From Tanypteryx hageni (taxonomy: Eukaryota; Arthropoda; Insecta; Odonata; Petaluridae), in NCBI GenBank assembly GCA_028673005.1, contig CM054116.1, positions 23,165,840 through 23,229,839 of the forward strand: a DNA stretch of 64,000 nt, read 5' to 3'. Positions 12,601 to 28,500 of the stretch are shown piece by piece. Position numbers and translations under genes: made by a program. Position 1 is the first letter of the stretch; each line of letters starts with the position of its first letter. Below the pieces are notes generated by a model, which worked only from the letters and a program-made list of their open reading frames with translations, ran no database searches and was not told where the DNA came from.

Positions 12601-15600
12601 GGGTCACGGACTTTGCTGAAACTTGGTAGGTACGTAGCGCTAGACGCCAGGATCACAACCAACCCCCCTTTTGGGTGTATATGATCAGTAGTTTTTATCC
12701 AAATTGCGTTTAAAGTTCGCAATTTTGCGACGCGCACGATAAAGTCACTTACGACGGCACAGGTCTTCATCGTAATCCGTAGCCTAGCGCTAGGGAGCTG
12801 GGCTAGAGTTTTCAAGGTCCGGAGTTCGCTGCCGGTTTCCGTCGCTTTTTTTCCTCGCTTATTTTATCATTCCTGTTTTCCTTTTTCGCGGTGAAGTTTT
12901 ACTCGGTATCCACAATCATTTTTTCATTTTTTTTCTTCACTACATTTTTGTTCTCGGAATTTTTCACATTCTCTTGTTCACCATATGGCAGACATGCTAG
13001 AATTTACTGTCAGATCAGATCTTCCTTCATTTGTCTCTGTATACGTTTTAACTAATATTTATATTCATAGTACATGGTAAAAAATCCATAAAATATTTTC
13101 CGATTTCGCAGCCCACTCGTAAGAATCCAAGGCAGATCATCACGAAAGCATGACGAACAATATGGGAAAAGGATCAGGAAAAAGAATGGATATATCTAGG
13201 ACTGTCTTCACCAATTGATATTCTTAAAAGATTGGCAATGATTCTATGGCTGATATATTTTTCGCCAATTACGGATCTTTAAAAGCATCGATTACAGTGT
13301 TCGCAAAAATATTTTATGGATTTTTTACCATGTACTATGATTATAAATATTAGTTAAAACAAATACAGAGACAAATGAAAGAAGATCTGAAAAACTACTG
13401 ATCATATACGCCCAAAAGGGGGATTGGTTGTGATCCTGGTGTCCAGCGCTACGTACCTACCAAGTTTCAGCAAAATCCTTGACCCCACGTACGGGTCCTC
13501 CCCTTGTTAGTGGAAGAAAAGTTGCTATAATTATTAAAATTTAACATTAAAACTTTTTGAATCTTAAGTGTATGTAAGTGCACATTTTTCATCAAGCCCT
13601 GCGATTTTCCAAACTGGCTCTCTATCTTTTGTAATACGCTGGGTAACCAATGTCATTATGTTGCTATGTATCCCATGCATCTGATAAGGCACCACCATTC
13701 AAATAGTGCTTCGTATTTGGAATTTAATGTCTTCTCAAAATAATTTTTACAAATGCCTGTGGGGTGATAGCGACTACTCAGGGCTGTGGCAAACACTGGT
13801 GTCCACTCTATCAAATGTGATTTTTATTAAATAGTAATATTTTGCAAATTAAACTATTTTACAATATATTATGAGTATGTATGTAATCTAGATAGAGTCT
13901 CTTAATAAAATTATTGTAGGAATTTACAAAGTTAATTTTAATTCTTAATCATGAATTTCTACAAAGTAACGGCCAAAACAATTGATTATAATAGTATATA
14001 TGTATACACCAAAATAACTTTTTGTTCTGAAAACAAAAAGAACTGAAAATTTTCCATGGCAGTCAACCTGTTAAAACACACAGTGAAAATGTTGCTGGAA
14101 ACATATCAATTGTGACTGCCTTAATATTGGCAACTTTAATATTTGAAATATCAACTCTGTATTCATGCAACAGAAATTCGTTATGTTTGGTAATTAATAT
14201 TTTTTAAAATATCGTGAGATAACAATACATTTGAATCATACTGCTCTGTGAGGCTTTCCACACGACTAGAATAAAAAATTTCAATTTCAAATCCTGAATC
14301 TTCTAAGTGAAATGTACCTAATTTATGTAACACTTCTTGTGTTAATGCTACTTCTTTTTTCATAATGGACTTATTGCAAAAATTCTGATGTAGGATTGTC
14401 ATATTTACAAATTCAACATTTATCAATGTTAAAATTTAAGAAAAATGTACAAACATTTGAGTTTTTTACAAAAATAAGTTTTCAGCATAATTTAGAATAA
14501 TTATATGAGAAAAGTCCAATGATGTTCTATTCTTTCTTCAAACATTTGCTTAATTTATATAATTATCTCACCTGGAATGGTGAAAGTTTGTCACACATCT
14601 CACACACACTCTGCACATCATCATCAGTCTTTCTTGCTTGTAGTAGATGTGCAGCTTGGATAATAGGCTGAAGCATCTCTATTACTTGTGCCTCCTAAAT
14701 TATCAATATTCAAATATACAGTAAGATGATGTACCATAAAATATTCTAAAACAATTTTTAAGCAAGAAAAATTGAACTTTATAACAGATTTCACTCAATA
14801 TTGTGACCAGCTTGTTATTGTGAACATCAATTTAATTTTTGAGAATTGTTACAAGGCTGAAATTTGATATTTTTTGTCGTGAATTTATTTTTAATGGTAT
14901 GTCACTTCAAATATTGCTATGCATATTGCAATATAAAGCTCAATACTTTTAGAAAAATAACAAATATTTTATCAAATCCTTAACTTGGTTCATGAAAATT
15001 TGAGATAAATTTTATGGTTAATTAAAATAGTAAACAATTTTTGTATTGCACATTGTACTGATATTTAGTAACTCTTTTAATGGAGTACAATTAAGAAAGA
15101 ATGTTACCTGCATACGATGTTCCCGTGCCCATTCTTCAAGATGTGAAAGGTTGTATCGGATTTGCATACCCTTTGCCCAATGGCAAAGATCTTTCCTCAT
15201 CATGAGGTTATTCAATGCAGACGCACAGATAAAATAGAAAACCTGCCAAATAAAGAAATCATTGATTAAAGATATAACTTAAGGACATCAGCAAGTGGAA
15301 AACTAGTACACAACAGCCCTTACAGTTCTTGTGAATTAAGGTTTCTTGGACAATGATCTTCAATTATTTTTGTTGATGTAGCTCTTCAGTAATTTTTTAA
15401 CAAATCCCTGCCCTCTGTGGCATTTCAAAGTTACAATGTTATAGAATTATCAAATGAAAATTATCTGTCATAAAAATAATAAAATAGCTTATGTGAATAA
15501 TTGGAAAATAATAATACTCTAATTTTTATTCCATTTTTTGTACAGTGAAAATGGATGTGCTGTTTTTCAAGGATTACTTTAAGATGTTACAAAGATTGGT

Positions 15601-18600
15601 TTTGAGGGGTGTGTGAAACAATCAATGCTTTTAATTAAAAATCCCTTTATTGGAAAAACTGTCTATGACAGGGGTCGGCAACCTACAGCCCACGGGCCAC
15701 GTGCGGCCTTCGAGAACGCTTTATGCGGCCCACAAAGCTGTAATGAAAAAGTGATCAGGAAAATTTCTCATGGGCAATTTTATATTTTTTGAGTAAAATT
15801 ATGGTCTCCAAGCCTTTTCTGGTGAAGTTTTAATGCTAGTAAATTACGTAGACTAGATTTCGTTCATATGAAATCACAGAATCTCTAGAAAACATCTGAT
15901 TTATTCGCTCATCCGGGCCGCTGAGGCTTTCTTGACTCCCAATGCGGCCCTCCGAAACATTCACAACTGCAAATGTGGCCCGCCATACAGAAAAGGTTGC
16001 CGACCCCTGGTCTATGATATTTTATAACTTGTTCACATTTGTAACTCTATACCTGAGCCAAACGTGATGAGAAGAAAACACTTGCTTAGTAATATTTATG
16101 ATGTGCTGTGTATGGCTTGAGACATCTAATATCCAAAAATATCTATTATCCGAAATGGTTCAGGTTCTGACCATTTCCAATAAACAAGCTTCTACTGTAT
16201 TAGTTATGCTGCATGACTAGAAAGCCATTAACTATTCAGATACAATCATGAATAACAGATGTTTAAAAATTCTATGTACTAGAAAATCCCACAGAATTTG
16301 ATAGTATATATATTTAAGAAGATACTTACTTGTCTGAACAACTGCCCAATCAACTGTGGGTCAACTCCATGAAGACCAAGCATTCTATGCAGATTGGTCA
16401 GCTCTGCCAGCAAGGAATTCAGAGACCTCTGACTGCCACCTGCTATGTCTCCAGGTTCTGCACCAGGTGTTCCAGGGACTGATGCCCTGCCTCCTGCAGA
16501 ATCAAATAAACTGCCCTCGCGACTGACTGAGGCTGATCGTCCACGCATACCCACTGGTTTCTGGCCAGATAATCCTAAAATAGCATCATGCTCCAGTATC
16601 GCAGGAACAACCATTTGTTGAACCCTTTCTTCAACATGCTTGATCACACCCTAGAGTAAGAGAAAATTTGGTAAAATAGATCATTCACAAGATAATGACT
16701 GAAAAGTCAATTGCTAGTAAAATGCAGGAAAATCTTAATCAACAGGCCTTAGGCTATCCATTTATCAAATATGTACATTAAAAAGAATTGCATGAAATTT
16801 AATTATATCCAAGGAATGCGATTTTCTAACGTTCATTCAATAGGATTCAAGTGAATCTAAACTGTAAAAGCAGTGTATGCCTTGATGAATTCTGATAGTG
16901 TACACAAATAATATTTAAATATTTAAAAAAAATTCCAACTAAGAGTTAACAAAATGAAATTAAAAAATGAATATTTTTTCTAGTTAACAGCTTTTATATT
17001 GAAAGCAAAGAGAGAAAGAAGAATATGAGCTACCTATATGTTGGAGTGGGAGGGGGAGAAACTGCTGTGGTGGTTGAATTAATATATGCAGTATTTTATT
17101 TGATTAATTGTATGTGAAGTTTACTGGCACTCAGTAGCTGATATAACCTTTATAGAGCTATTAATGATGGTGTAATCAATATTTTTAGTAGTAATTTTTA
17201 TTATTCAATATATGTAAATAAACATGTAATAAAAAGGTTGGCAAAGATTTTTAATTAAAATGAAACTTCGTTAGTTCAATATCAGATAGTTCAAAATATG
17301 GGCTAATTTGAAGTTATGATTATTCCCCGACCAACACCATGGGGTTTTATGATCATTTTATACTGATAGTTCAAATATACATCTAAAATTAAATTTTGAG
17401 TCAGAATCAGGTCTGATGACTTACGAACATTTTGTTTACTTAAAAAAATTTTGCCAGGTAGTTTTTCCAACAAAATTTCACTATTTGATGGTGAGAGCAA
17501 TGAAAATTCAGTCTTTTGTGCATCTTCTGATTAGAATCCTGGTGTTCTATGCAATATCTAACCCCATTGAGTTTATAAAATAAAATGTTTGGGTGCAATG
17601 CAAAATGACATCATTCTTTAAAAGTTTGATGACCGTAATAATTCATATTACATACTTCCATTTATACACTGATTTTCCTTAGAACTTTCGTAGAGATAAT
17701 TTCGTGAGAAAAGCAAAACATGCAGCATCTGCAAAATTCTTCCCCCACTGCCACACAAAGCCTTCTGTTGTTCTACAGTATTATATTTCACCATAATTAG
17801 TCCTTTTCGTCAATGCTGAAAAGCAATATTATCTTCATGATGTCCGCCTGTATGCATATATCAGGTAAGAATTGGTTTAACCGATTTCAACCAAATTTGG
17901 TACATAGAATTTTCACATAAATACATGACCAAATTGACATATTTCGACCGAATCGACTCAGCAGGTGTGCCAAAATTGCAAAATTAAACTTTTAAGTAAT
18001 TATAAATTTGGAAAGAATTGGCAGAACCAATTTCAACGAAATTTTGTATAAAGGAGATGTGCAAAATACAAAAACAAAATCAAGATGTTTAGCATAGATA
18101 TTGAAACCAGGGATGCCACAATACAAGTAATAAATAAATTTCTTTTTTACAAGTATTTGTGTTGAATTGTCCACATCAATTTTAACCAAATTTAATATTT
18201 ATAATGTACACATACATGCAAAACCATTATAGCATTTTTAGACCAAATCAGCCAAACGGGGGTGCCACAATTACAAATTAAACTCTTTCAGTAATTAAGG
18301 ATTTGGAAGGAATTGACTGAAAGGATTTCAATAACATTTTGTCTATTAGATTAGTACAACATACCACAATAAAATCAAGATGTATAAATCAGAGCTAATG
18401 AGCAGGGCTACCACAGTAAAAGGTAAAATAATAATTCTTTTACGTGTATTTCTAGAGAACTGACCACATGCATTTTTACCAAATATGGTATACTAGTGTA
18501 TTGCCCGTCATATGATGAATAAATAATTATATTCCCTCCCTCCTTCTCACCGTCCCTCTTTCCCTCCCTCTCTCTGCCTCTTTTCTCCCACCTTCACCTT

Positions 18601-19463
18601 CTCTCATTCCCTCCTGTCACAATCCATAGCTCTCCCTCTTTTTCTCCGTCTCCCTCTTTATCTCTTTCCTCCCGTCCTTTTCTAATTCTATACTTCCCTT
18701 ACTCTCTATGTACCTTCCATTCTATATCCCTTCCCTCTGATCTCCCTCCCCACATCCCTTCTCTCTTACTATATATGTATCTATATAGTCGTTTATATAA
18801 GCAAAAGAATCCAAACTAAATCCCAATCCCATTAGGATTATGTATTTTTGCGAAAAATCCTACAATAATTTAAGGCAATCTATGTACTCGTATATATTAC
18901 ACTTATGCGGGTTGAGACAACAATTGATTCTTGAAGTTTAACAATGATGTGGTCGGCAAGGCAATATCCTGTTTAAAAGCCGATATTTTCATAAAATATG
19001 TGATTTAAAAGTTTAATATGAGAAATTTTGAATGGTACGTGGAAAAAGATAAATAAGAAACTTCATTAATTTTCCTAAAACTAAGTTTAAATTTGAAGAT
19101 CATACATCAATTATTTCTAATTTTAATTTCCAATAGAATAAAAGTCTGCAAGTCAATTTTTACATGTTATCTTACAGGAATGGAAATTGTCCCCTGGAGT
19201 CATCAAATTGTTTGCACATGTAAAATAAACACAGTTAATGTGTTGTTAAAAGCACAAATAGCCAATCAGTAGTCAGATGAAAATTTTACCTTTCATGTAT
19301 GTATGTATGTTGTTTTGCAATAGTTTGGTGGGACTGCTTCATGATAATGAAAATAAAAAAAATGTAAATTCCACATAAATATATTCACACAACCAAGGTT
19401 CTGTTGCAGAGGAGCATCATCAGGTGAAAATACAGGCTTTAACAGGGTGTGTGTGTATGTATA

Positions 19464-19549
<86 letters not shown>

Positions 19550-22500
19550 AAACTCATTAGTGGGAAGAGAAAGGGAAGGAAGAGTAGTAAGGTTGCACAT
19601 ATAACATATGGTACTAAAGGTAAAAAGGGGAGATGGAGAGGGTGAAAAAGAGAGATTAAGGAAGCTAAATTAATGGTTAAAGAATATGGTTATGAAGTTG
19701 TTTACTTCCTGGTGGAGCATATAAATGTGGGATATCCAGTGGGGAGGGGGAGTGGGAAAGGAATGTTGTTTTGATATCACAGGGATCTAAAGATTTAAAG
19801 CCGCTTCACCACTGTCCCCACCTCTACATAGGATCAAGATCCATCAGTGGCAGAGGTTAAGATGCTAATGAGAAGATTAGAGATATACATGGTGACAAAA
19901 AGAAATTACAAGTTAAAATTTTTGGAAATGTTCGAAGTGATTTACATGGTCGATGAAGGTGTAAAATCAAAAATGGAAATTGCTAAACTATGCTCTGTCA
20001 ACTACTTCAACATATCTGAAAAATTGTGATGTGATTGAAAAACAAGTAATGCATGGGAAAGAAGTTGGGTGCAGGAAGAGAATTCAAAGTGCGAAACATC
20101 TGCTCAAACAACGAAATAATTTTCCATGCACAGGCCAAACATTCTACCTAACTTAATTACTAACTTTTCCGATGCCACTCCCTTCAGCCATTTGTTACTC
20201 CAAATACCCCTACCTCAAGCCAAAGACAGTATTTTTATATATAATATAGCAAAAGACTAAAAATAAAAACAAAATCCAAAGATAAAAATTGGTTACCTGA
20301 TATATCCAAACAGCAATGTCACTGAGAACTTGCCTATACTCAGATAAATCAAAATTCCTTAAGCATTGCTCATTCTGCTTAGGTGTATTTTGAGATTGAA
20401 ATGCCTGTAAATAATTTGAAATTGTTATATGAAAATATTTTACATTTACAGAATGCATGCATTCTGAATATTTACTTCAATGTAGCCATTTTTATACTCC
20501 ATGAACACACATTTCAACATTTTAATTTCGTGTTAATTAACAGAGCCACAGTTTAAAAATATGAATCATCTAAAGCATACATCTGAAAATGACAGTACTG
20601 TACTGAAAAAGTAGTTGAATTCACATTTCTGTACTCACTTTATCGCCACTATATTGCTTCAGATTGTGAAGAAGACGCAAGGTATTTGTCAGCCACAAGA
20701 CTGTGGTGTCAACGTCATCATGACGTTTCTTTATCACCCTCTTAATACCATTGATAGTGGCAGTGAGCAGGGCACGCACTTTCTCATCATCATTGATGAA
20801 GTCTGTGTGACGTATGCACATGAATAGGATGTATGCAGGTAGGCCTGGAAGCAACGTTATCGCTAATTTTGGTTTGAGATCTGAAAGAAAAATTTTTGCA
20901 ATTAAAATAAAACAAGGGAAAGGGATTTTATAATCCTTCCTCCAGTTTTTAACTCTCCCATGCCTTCTAGCACTTCTCACATTCACCCTTTAACATATAC
21001 ATTGAATAAGACTTTTGCTTTTACTTTGGATGAAATAATTTCTAATTATAGGTCTTTAAGACCAGTTGTTCTTGCATTTTTCTAAAAGCCCTCACATTTA
21101 AGTAACATATTTCTTTTTTCAGTATTTATGATAGGTAATATAGTCACCTCGGCAACCTGAGCCTTAACTTCATGTTGTGATAAATGTGTATTTGAATTCA
21201 CGTGGGAAGATAGATAAGCATTCATTATATCAATGAGATTAAACAAACTATTGTCATTGTTAATACTGTAATATTTAACACAAGTCTTTCTTTTAATTGG
21301 TATTGATACGACCATTCCTACTTTTTTTGAAGGGATATTTCTGCTAATAATTGTAAGTTTTTATTTATCGTATTTGTTATTGATAGTAAGTTTTTATTTA
21401 TCTTAAATACTTATTGTCTTTATTCACTATTTAAGATAGGTAATACTGTTGTAAAGGATGTTAATTTGAACAAATTTAAATAAAATATTTTAAAGTGTTG
21501 TGTTGTAGCTCAGCATTTCTTCAGCTAACTGTACTTATACAGTGGTTTTATATGGATGGTTGCTGTGATGTTAGGAAAAAACAATTTATTATTTTTGTCA
21601 TTTAAGTTAGGTGACTAAAATATGAAATATTCAAGTTTCACTCCTACTAGTACCTAAAGCTGAATTACTCTGAACTAGCAATATATTTTCGTTAATTTTA
21701 AGCAATATGAATGGATAAGTCAGTATTTTCATTAATGAAACAAAAGACACTATCACACTTACTACTTATATACCAAACATTCTTACGTTTGTCACTGAGT
21801 TCTCTACTTCTGTCTGCCATTCTCACAACTGTAAAAAGATTAAATAGAGAGACCCCCACATCACTCAAGAGCTGGTAGACACTTTTGCAAATTTTTACGC
21901 CCATGCAAGCAGAAAGGTTATCATAATTATATTATAGAGTTTATTCATATTAAAGTATTAACTACATAAAAGTTGGTAATAAAAATTCATTTTTATATCT
22001 TCACCTGTTTTTATTTTGTCATATACATAGTATATTGAGAAAGGATTGTTATCGTGAAAAAATTTTACTTTGAGATTTTGATGGAAATACATGTTTTAGG
22101 TGCCCCTGAGTCCATAAAAGTGGTTTTTGCCATGCTGTCTGTCTGTCCATCTGTCATCTGTTTGCTGTTCTAGGGCCCAAACGCATACATGAAATCGAAT
22201 GATATTTTGAATTTGTGTAATATGAGGTATTACCCAAAAGTTCCAGGAATTTGTGGATAAAAAAATTACTTATGCTAAGTCCTAATTACCACAGTCCCCT
22301 TCAAAGTAGTCCCCTTAAGCTTTTATTCAGCGTTCCCAGCATTTTTTCCATGATGTGAAGCATCCTTGGAAGTCCGCAGGAGTGAGCGTATTAAGCACCT
22401 CTTGCGATTCTGCCCGAATCTCCTCAATCGTGTCAAAACGTAGCCCTTTCAGCCCGAGTTTCATTTTGGGGAACAGGAAAGTCACAGGAGGCGAGGTCAG

Positions 22501-25500
22501 GAGAGTAGGGAGGGTGGGGGATGACTGTCATGTTTTTGGAAGCCAGGAATTGCCTAATAATGAGTGATGTGTGGGTGGGTGCATTGTCATGGTGGAGCAC
22601 CCAGTCATTGTTGCACCACTTGTCTGGGCGTTTGCACCGGATGTTCTCCCTTAGCCGCTTCAAAACATCGCAGTAAAACTTTCCATTGACAGTTTGACCG
22701 GGTGGGAGGAATTCTTTGTGGATGATCCCGTCGACATCAAAAACATGATCAGAATGGATTTGACATTGCTGCGAACTTGACTCGCTTTTTTCGGCCGTGG
22801 TGAATTTGGCGACTTCCACTGTGACGACCGCTGCTTTGTCTCAGGGTCATAACCATAAACCCAAGATTCATCACCAGTTAAGACCTTGGAGATGAAGTTG
22901 GGGTCATCTCTAACTTCATTTTGAAGCTACCTGCAGACAGCAATGCGATGGTCTTTCTGGTCGTTGCTCAGCAGTCTCGGAACAAATTTGCAGCAATGCG
23001 TCTCATGTTCAAATCTTCCGACAAAATGCATTGACACATCCCGTACAACAGTCTGACGATGTCACAAACGTCATGGATTGTTCGCCTTCGGTCTGCCAGG
23101 ATAGCCTCAAGCACTTTTGCGATGTTTTCTGGAATTGTGCTTGTCGACGGTCGACCAGAACGCTCATCGTCGTCGATAGACGTCCATCCGTCCTTGAAAC
23201 ATTGAAACATTTGTACCAAAGGAACATTTTGCTTTGGCTTAAAGCATCATCACCAAATGCTTGTGTAAGCATTCTGTGTTTCTGCTGCCGTTTTGCCGAG
23301 TTTGAAGCAGAATTTGATGCAAATTCTTGCTCCTTAACATCAGCCATTTCAGTTCAAAACGAATTCGCAGAATCACTCAAACACGACGTTACAAATATGC
23401 ACAGAACTTGCGAACACACGCACTCAGCTAGCCACCACGTTACACACTTATTCACAAAGGATATTGCCAGCACTACCTAGTGGCGAGTGGCCGTACTACA
23501 AGCGGTTCACGTGCGCTATTCAAATTCCCGGGAACTTTCGGGTAGCACCTTGTGTATCATCTTTTGCAGACCCTTTTTTCATAAAAATGATATTAATTAT
23601 AATTAAGGGTAGTTTATTCTTGGCGATTTTTAGAAAACTTTTATTTACTCAAAAATGGCTCTAGAGAATTTGATTAAAATCAATCCAATTGTAGAGCCTG
23701 ATGTCACAAATAATACTACGTAAGCCATATATCTCTTGAAATCACCATATGTCATCCAGTGGCATTACAGTGTACGCTAAGTTACCTTACCCAAGCCCTA
23801 TGATGTCATGCCTCTGCCGCAATCCACTAAAAATCATATTATAGCCTAACGGTTAAACTAAATCGAATGATATCTCATATTTGTGGATAATATCATTCAT
23901 AGTAGGCACTCTGAAGAGATGAACGATATTGCGCAACAATTAAGGGTACTTTATTCTTGGATATTTTGAAAAAAATTCGATTTACTCAAAAATGGCTCTA
24001 AGGATTTTGATTAAAATCCATCCAATCGCAGTCTGATGTCACAAATAATACTTACTAAGCCATATGTCCCAAAAAATTAATAAATATTGACCAGTGACAT
24101 TAAAATATACACTAAACTATGGTTAACTTTGATTCATAAGCATTTTTCTTTTATAAACGTACACAGTCGACCAAACGTATATGAGAAAGTTTGTGCGATG
24201 TATATTGCGCCATTTATTTTTAACATAAGCCAAGTGCCACCAAATATTTTACTAAAAGGATCACATGAGGCTCTTTATATATCACTATGCAGGCCATATA
24301 CAACCTTTCAAATGACTAATTGGGCTGTATGTGTCATATGCCTAAATTAAATGTATATTGCATCCATGTACTTGAAAAATATAGTTTAGATTTCATGAAT
24401 GATATCTACTGACAGCTACTGATAGAAAATATACGAATTTACATGCGTTAAAGAAATTGATGATGTGACCTGTGGGCCATAATTTGGAGACCCCAGATGT
24501 ACACAATAACAGTCCAGCAGTCATATATGTAACCCCAGATCAAAAGTACACTCAGATAATAAAGACAGGGTCCCCTTATTAGAAAAATATTTGGTACGTT
24601 GTTTTTTGCTAAGTGACTAGAAAAATTGGAAACCATAATTGACGCATTTTTAACATATATGAACTGATACAATAATATAATACCTACCAATAATGAGGTG
24701 TTTAATGATAATGGATTCATCCTGCTGTCTGTACTCGAACATTCCCATATATTCTCGCTCCATCTTTCTTACAACTGGCAGTGTATGACCTATGTTTGTG
24801 CCTGAAGTTTGTGCAGAACCAGTTTTAGGTGCTGTAGCTCCAGTCACCTCTGGAATTGTTAGCAATTCAATTCCTGCAAAAGATAAGTAGTCAATAGGGA
24901 CTATTAATGATTAACAATAGATGCTGAAATCTTAGAAATGTATGCTGTAGATATTTAAGTTAATACTTTATAGAAGTAGCTGAAGCAATCAATTATAAAA
25001 TTATATTAAAATGATAAAAAAGTTAAAGTAATTATGATAAGAATAGCCATGAAATTTTATTTTGTGAAGTCCGAATAGCAACAAAATAATTGAATTTCTT
25101 CAATAATAAAGAAGCACAAGGATGGATCCAGGCTTCATCAGTTGGGGTGGAGGGTTATCAAGGATGAAAAAATAAACTATTTGAAAATACCTTCAAAAGC
25201 ATACAGATTTTAATGTGCAACAAGCAAAATACCCTTGCTAAAGAGATGGAAGCCATTGGTGCAAAATTTATAGATTAATAAGAGCTATCTAATTAAAAAG
25301 AATTCTCCAAATATCTCTTAAAATAAAAAAGATGATTGTCCACAGACAGGCAGAGAGACTGATTAGATAAGCACATTTCTTATAACAAAATGCACAGAAA
25401 AGGAAAAAAATTACATTATATGCAATAAAAGAATTACATTAAAAAGGTATAATTTTTTCAATATATTATTTTTTATTATATTATTGATTTTTTGTCGTCC

Positions 25501-28500
25501 TAAAATCTTGTAGTGAGGGCAATCACCCCTTCTCCCCTGGATCCTCCCTTCAACAAGTACACAATATTTGATCAGTGTGGCTATACTGCAGATACGTACC
25601 TATTTTTTAACAGATAGCACTGATTTCTACAAAAATTCATATGACATAGCAATAATAAATATTTAAATGAATATTACAATCAAACTTAAATAATAAAAAT
25701 ATCCAAAATTCAAAGTAAAAAATTAGGATGTTGGAAATAAAAAAATATACATCTGCTCTTTATTTTAGAAAAGGATTCCTATCATGCCATGGCGACAGAA
25801 TTTCATGCCAGCAGAGAATTAATGAACCAACAACAAAATATAACAAAAAAATGTACCTCCACTGTCTCTCAGCTTCTTTGCAAGAACTTTGAGGTTCTTC
25901 TTATACTTTCGTGCTTGTTCTGTCATAGCATCAAGTTTTTCTTGCAAGTCCTGTAAAGTGAAATTAGTACTTATCAGGCCAAATGAAATATAACTCTAAA
26001 TCCAAGCTACTTAGTTAAATGAGCAATTAGAAAACATTATGTAAAAATGAACCAGGCACATATTTCAAGCAAAAACTATTTTTTCTCTCTCCTTTGCAAC
26101 CAGGATAAGTTAATATATATAGGTAAAAGATTATTTAGAAACAAGCCTTTTAAATTGTCAAAACAATAAAATTAGATTGGTAATGACTTAATATTACAAT
26201 TAATACATTACAAGTTTTTCATATGTTGAACTATTCTTCAATTATTTTCTCAATATTCACCAAATTTTCAGCAGTAAGTCGCCCTATTTCATGCTGAAGT
26301 ATAGCCTCAGACTGGGTCTGTGGTCCTTTGCCTAGGTTCTGGGCTATTAATCTTTGTTGACGGTCATTGTCTTCTCTCAATCTATCAATCTCTTGTCTTA
26401 GCTCTTCTGCTAAAATCTCCCGTCTGCTTTTCTCTATCTGCAATTCATCCTCCAGTTGCCTAAAAAATATAAAAGTGTACAATTATTGTTTTAGAGATTT
26501 TATAAAAAATGGCTCATACAAAAACTACATAGTTTATGTTAGCATGTTTGGTACTGTCTTTTTTCCCTCCTGCTAAAAGAAGTTTTCTTTTTCCCTACCA
26601 AAAGAAATTGATGGCAAATGCCCAAATCTGGTATTGATAATTATCTCTAGTTGGGTTGGGTAATTCATGGGCTAAAGTGGATTATACGCACCCCCTGGAT
26701 TGGGTTGGTATGGATGGGTAAGTTAGGTATGGTTTTAGGCTTTAATACAACTTTTGCCTCTTGTTTGCATGCCCTTCAAGCTGGGTTGTTGTGGGTGGGT
26801 AGGTTAGGTAGTGTTTTAGGATCTGAAAATTATATGTATCATTCACGTAAATAAAAGATATATTCATTTAAAAACTATTTACCTTTATACTTCTTTGTAC
26901 TCATAATTTTTTTTGGCAGAGGAAAAGTAAACAGAACCATGTGTTTATATATACATATATGTAAATATATATACACATTAAAAACTGATGATAGGAAATG
27001 ATTTTTTATACCAATTACAAGCTTACCGATTTATCTTTTTCTGCGCCTCAAAGGCCATAACCAGTTCTCCATCTTCATTTATAATATCAACATCATGACC
27101 ATAGTTAGCACTTGCAACATTCTTGATTCCTTGAGTCTGATTAGCAAGAACCCCACGCAATTGCACACATTCTTCTCTTCGTCTCTCTAGCTCTTCTTGC
27201 AGAGCAACAAACTGGCCTATGATGAATACAAAACCAGTTTTTATTTATTTTATCTCTTACTAAAATAATACATGCCATATTAGTTATTCTACAAGATATA
27301 TAAAAAGTTTCAATAAATACATAAAAATACCCCCTTTCAGTACATAAAAACAAAGATGCAGGGTTGTATTTAAAATGTGTATGACAGTACAGAAACCTAA
27401 AAGTTTCCTGTCTCTGCTTGCTATTTACTACAAGCATCATTATTTGGATGACCATTCTCTTCTCATTTTATGAAGCATTTACTTCCACAATGAATATTTA
27501 TAATAACATAATTAGTAAACTTATTCAAAACATAAACTATGGTTTTTGCATAAGTTTGCTTTAGAATTTTTGTCATCTTAATAATCTTTGAAGCCATTTT
27601 TAATTGAAACCCTTATAATAAGCACATAGAACTGATATTTGTAGCAAGGACATGTAATGTGGCATTGAATGTTACATTCATTTGAAATTTGGAGTTTATT
27701 TGGTAATAACTGATTAGACAGCGGGAGATAGCCCTTGCATAAGAATCCAAACTTGCAGCAAATTGCACTTTGAAAAAGAAATTGAGTAAAGGGTAGTCCA
27801 GCAATTCATCTGATTGCCTGCTCAGTGTGGAAACAAATAAGACTAAGGTTATATTGCTAAAGCACTAAAACTTGGTGAAGTAAGTTTAAAGTTATAAGTA
27901 ATAAGGGAATGATTGAACTCAAGTTGGAAATTTATAAATGTCTTAAAAATTAAAAGTTCAAAGTAAAAATACAAAAAGGTATGTACCTAAATAATATGTT
28001 TGATAAGCCTATTGATGTTTATAAAGAAAATACAAAGTGAATGTGTACTGATGCCAAACTTCTAAGAGTTAGCTATTTAACATTTTAAATTAGTTTAGAC
28101 TGAACATTTATACCACAGGATAGTCCAGAAATTACGTTAGAAAATTGTATTATTTCAATAAAATGAGCATTGAAGGCTTAAATAATAAAAAAATCAACAA
28201 TTCATCTTAACTGATATAAATTCATTTGGGTATTATTTTAATGATTTATAAAATGCATCTCCAAAATTTTTAAATAATTTATTAATAGTAATAACAGTAA
28301 ATTAAAAATGAAAAAGTATCCAAAGAATCATTCCATGAAATGTACTTTAATAAGAAGTAAATTTTCTCCAAGGACCATCAATATCAACGAAACTGAAGGA
28401 AAAATTATCATCTACTAGTAAAAGTATAACAGATAGGATACATCACATTTGCCTGAATATTAAACAATACCTCTGATAGAACTTCCTACTTGGAGAAAAA

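Noticed and set aside
16279..16647. A 122-codon open frame starting [11 protein letters not shown] as a stand-alone gene
   Set aside because: It is exon w26 of MYO5 read through its donor; the ATG is internal to the exon.
18520..18775. A CRISPR-like or satellite array
   Set aside because: There is no regular unit; it is a CT-rich low-complexity tract in a eukaryotic intron.
19424..19645. A 73-codon frame with an Ile-Tyr repeat
   Set aside because: It is a translation of the (TA)n microsatellite.
20621..20986. A 121-codon frame starting [13 protein letters not shown] as an independent protein
   Set aside because: Only the part from 20880 down is conserved myosin tail; the upstream part is intron read through the acceptor.
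23031..23480. Plus-strand 149-codon frame
   Set aside because: It is antisense to the mariner transposase remnant.
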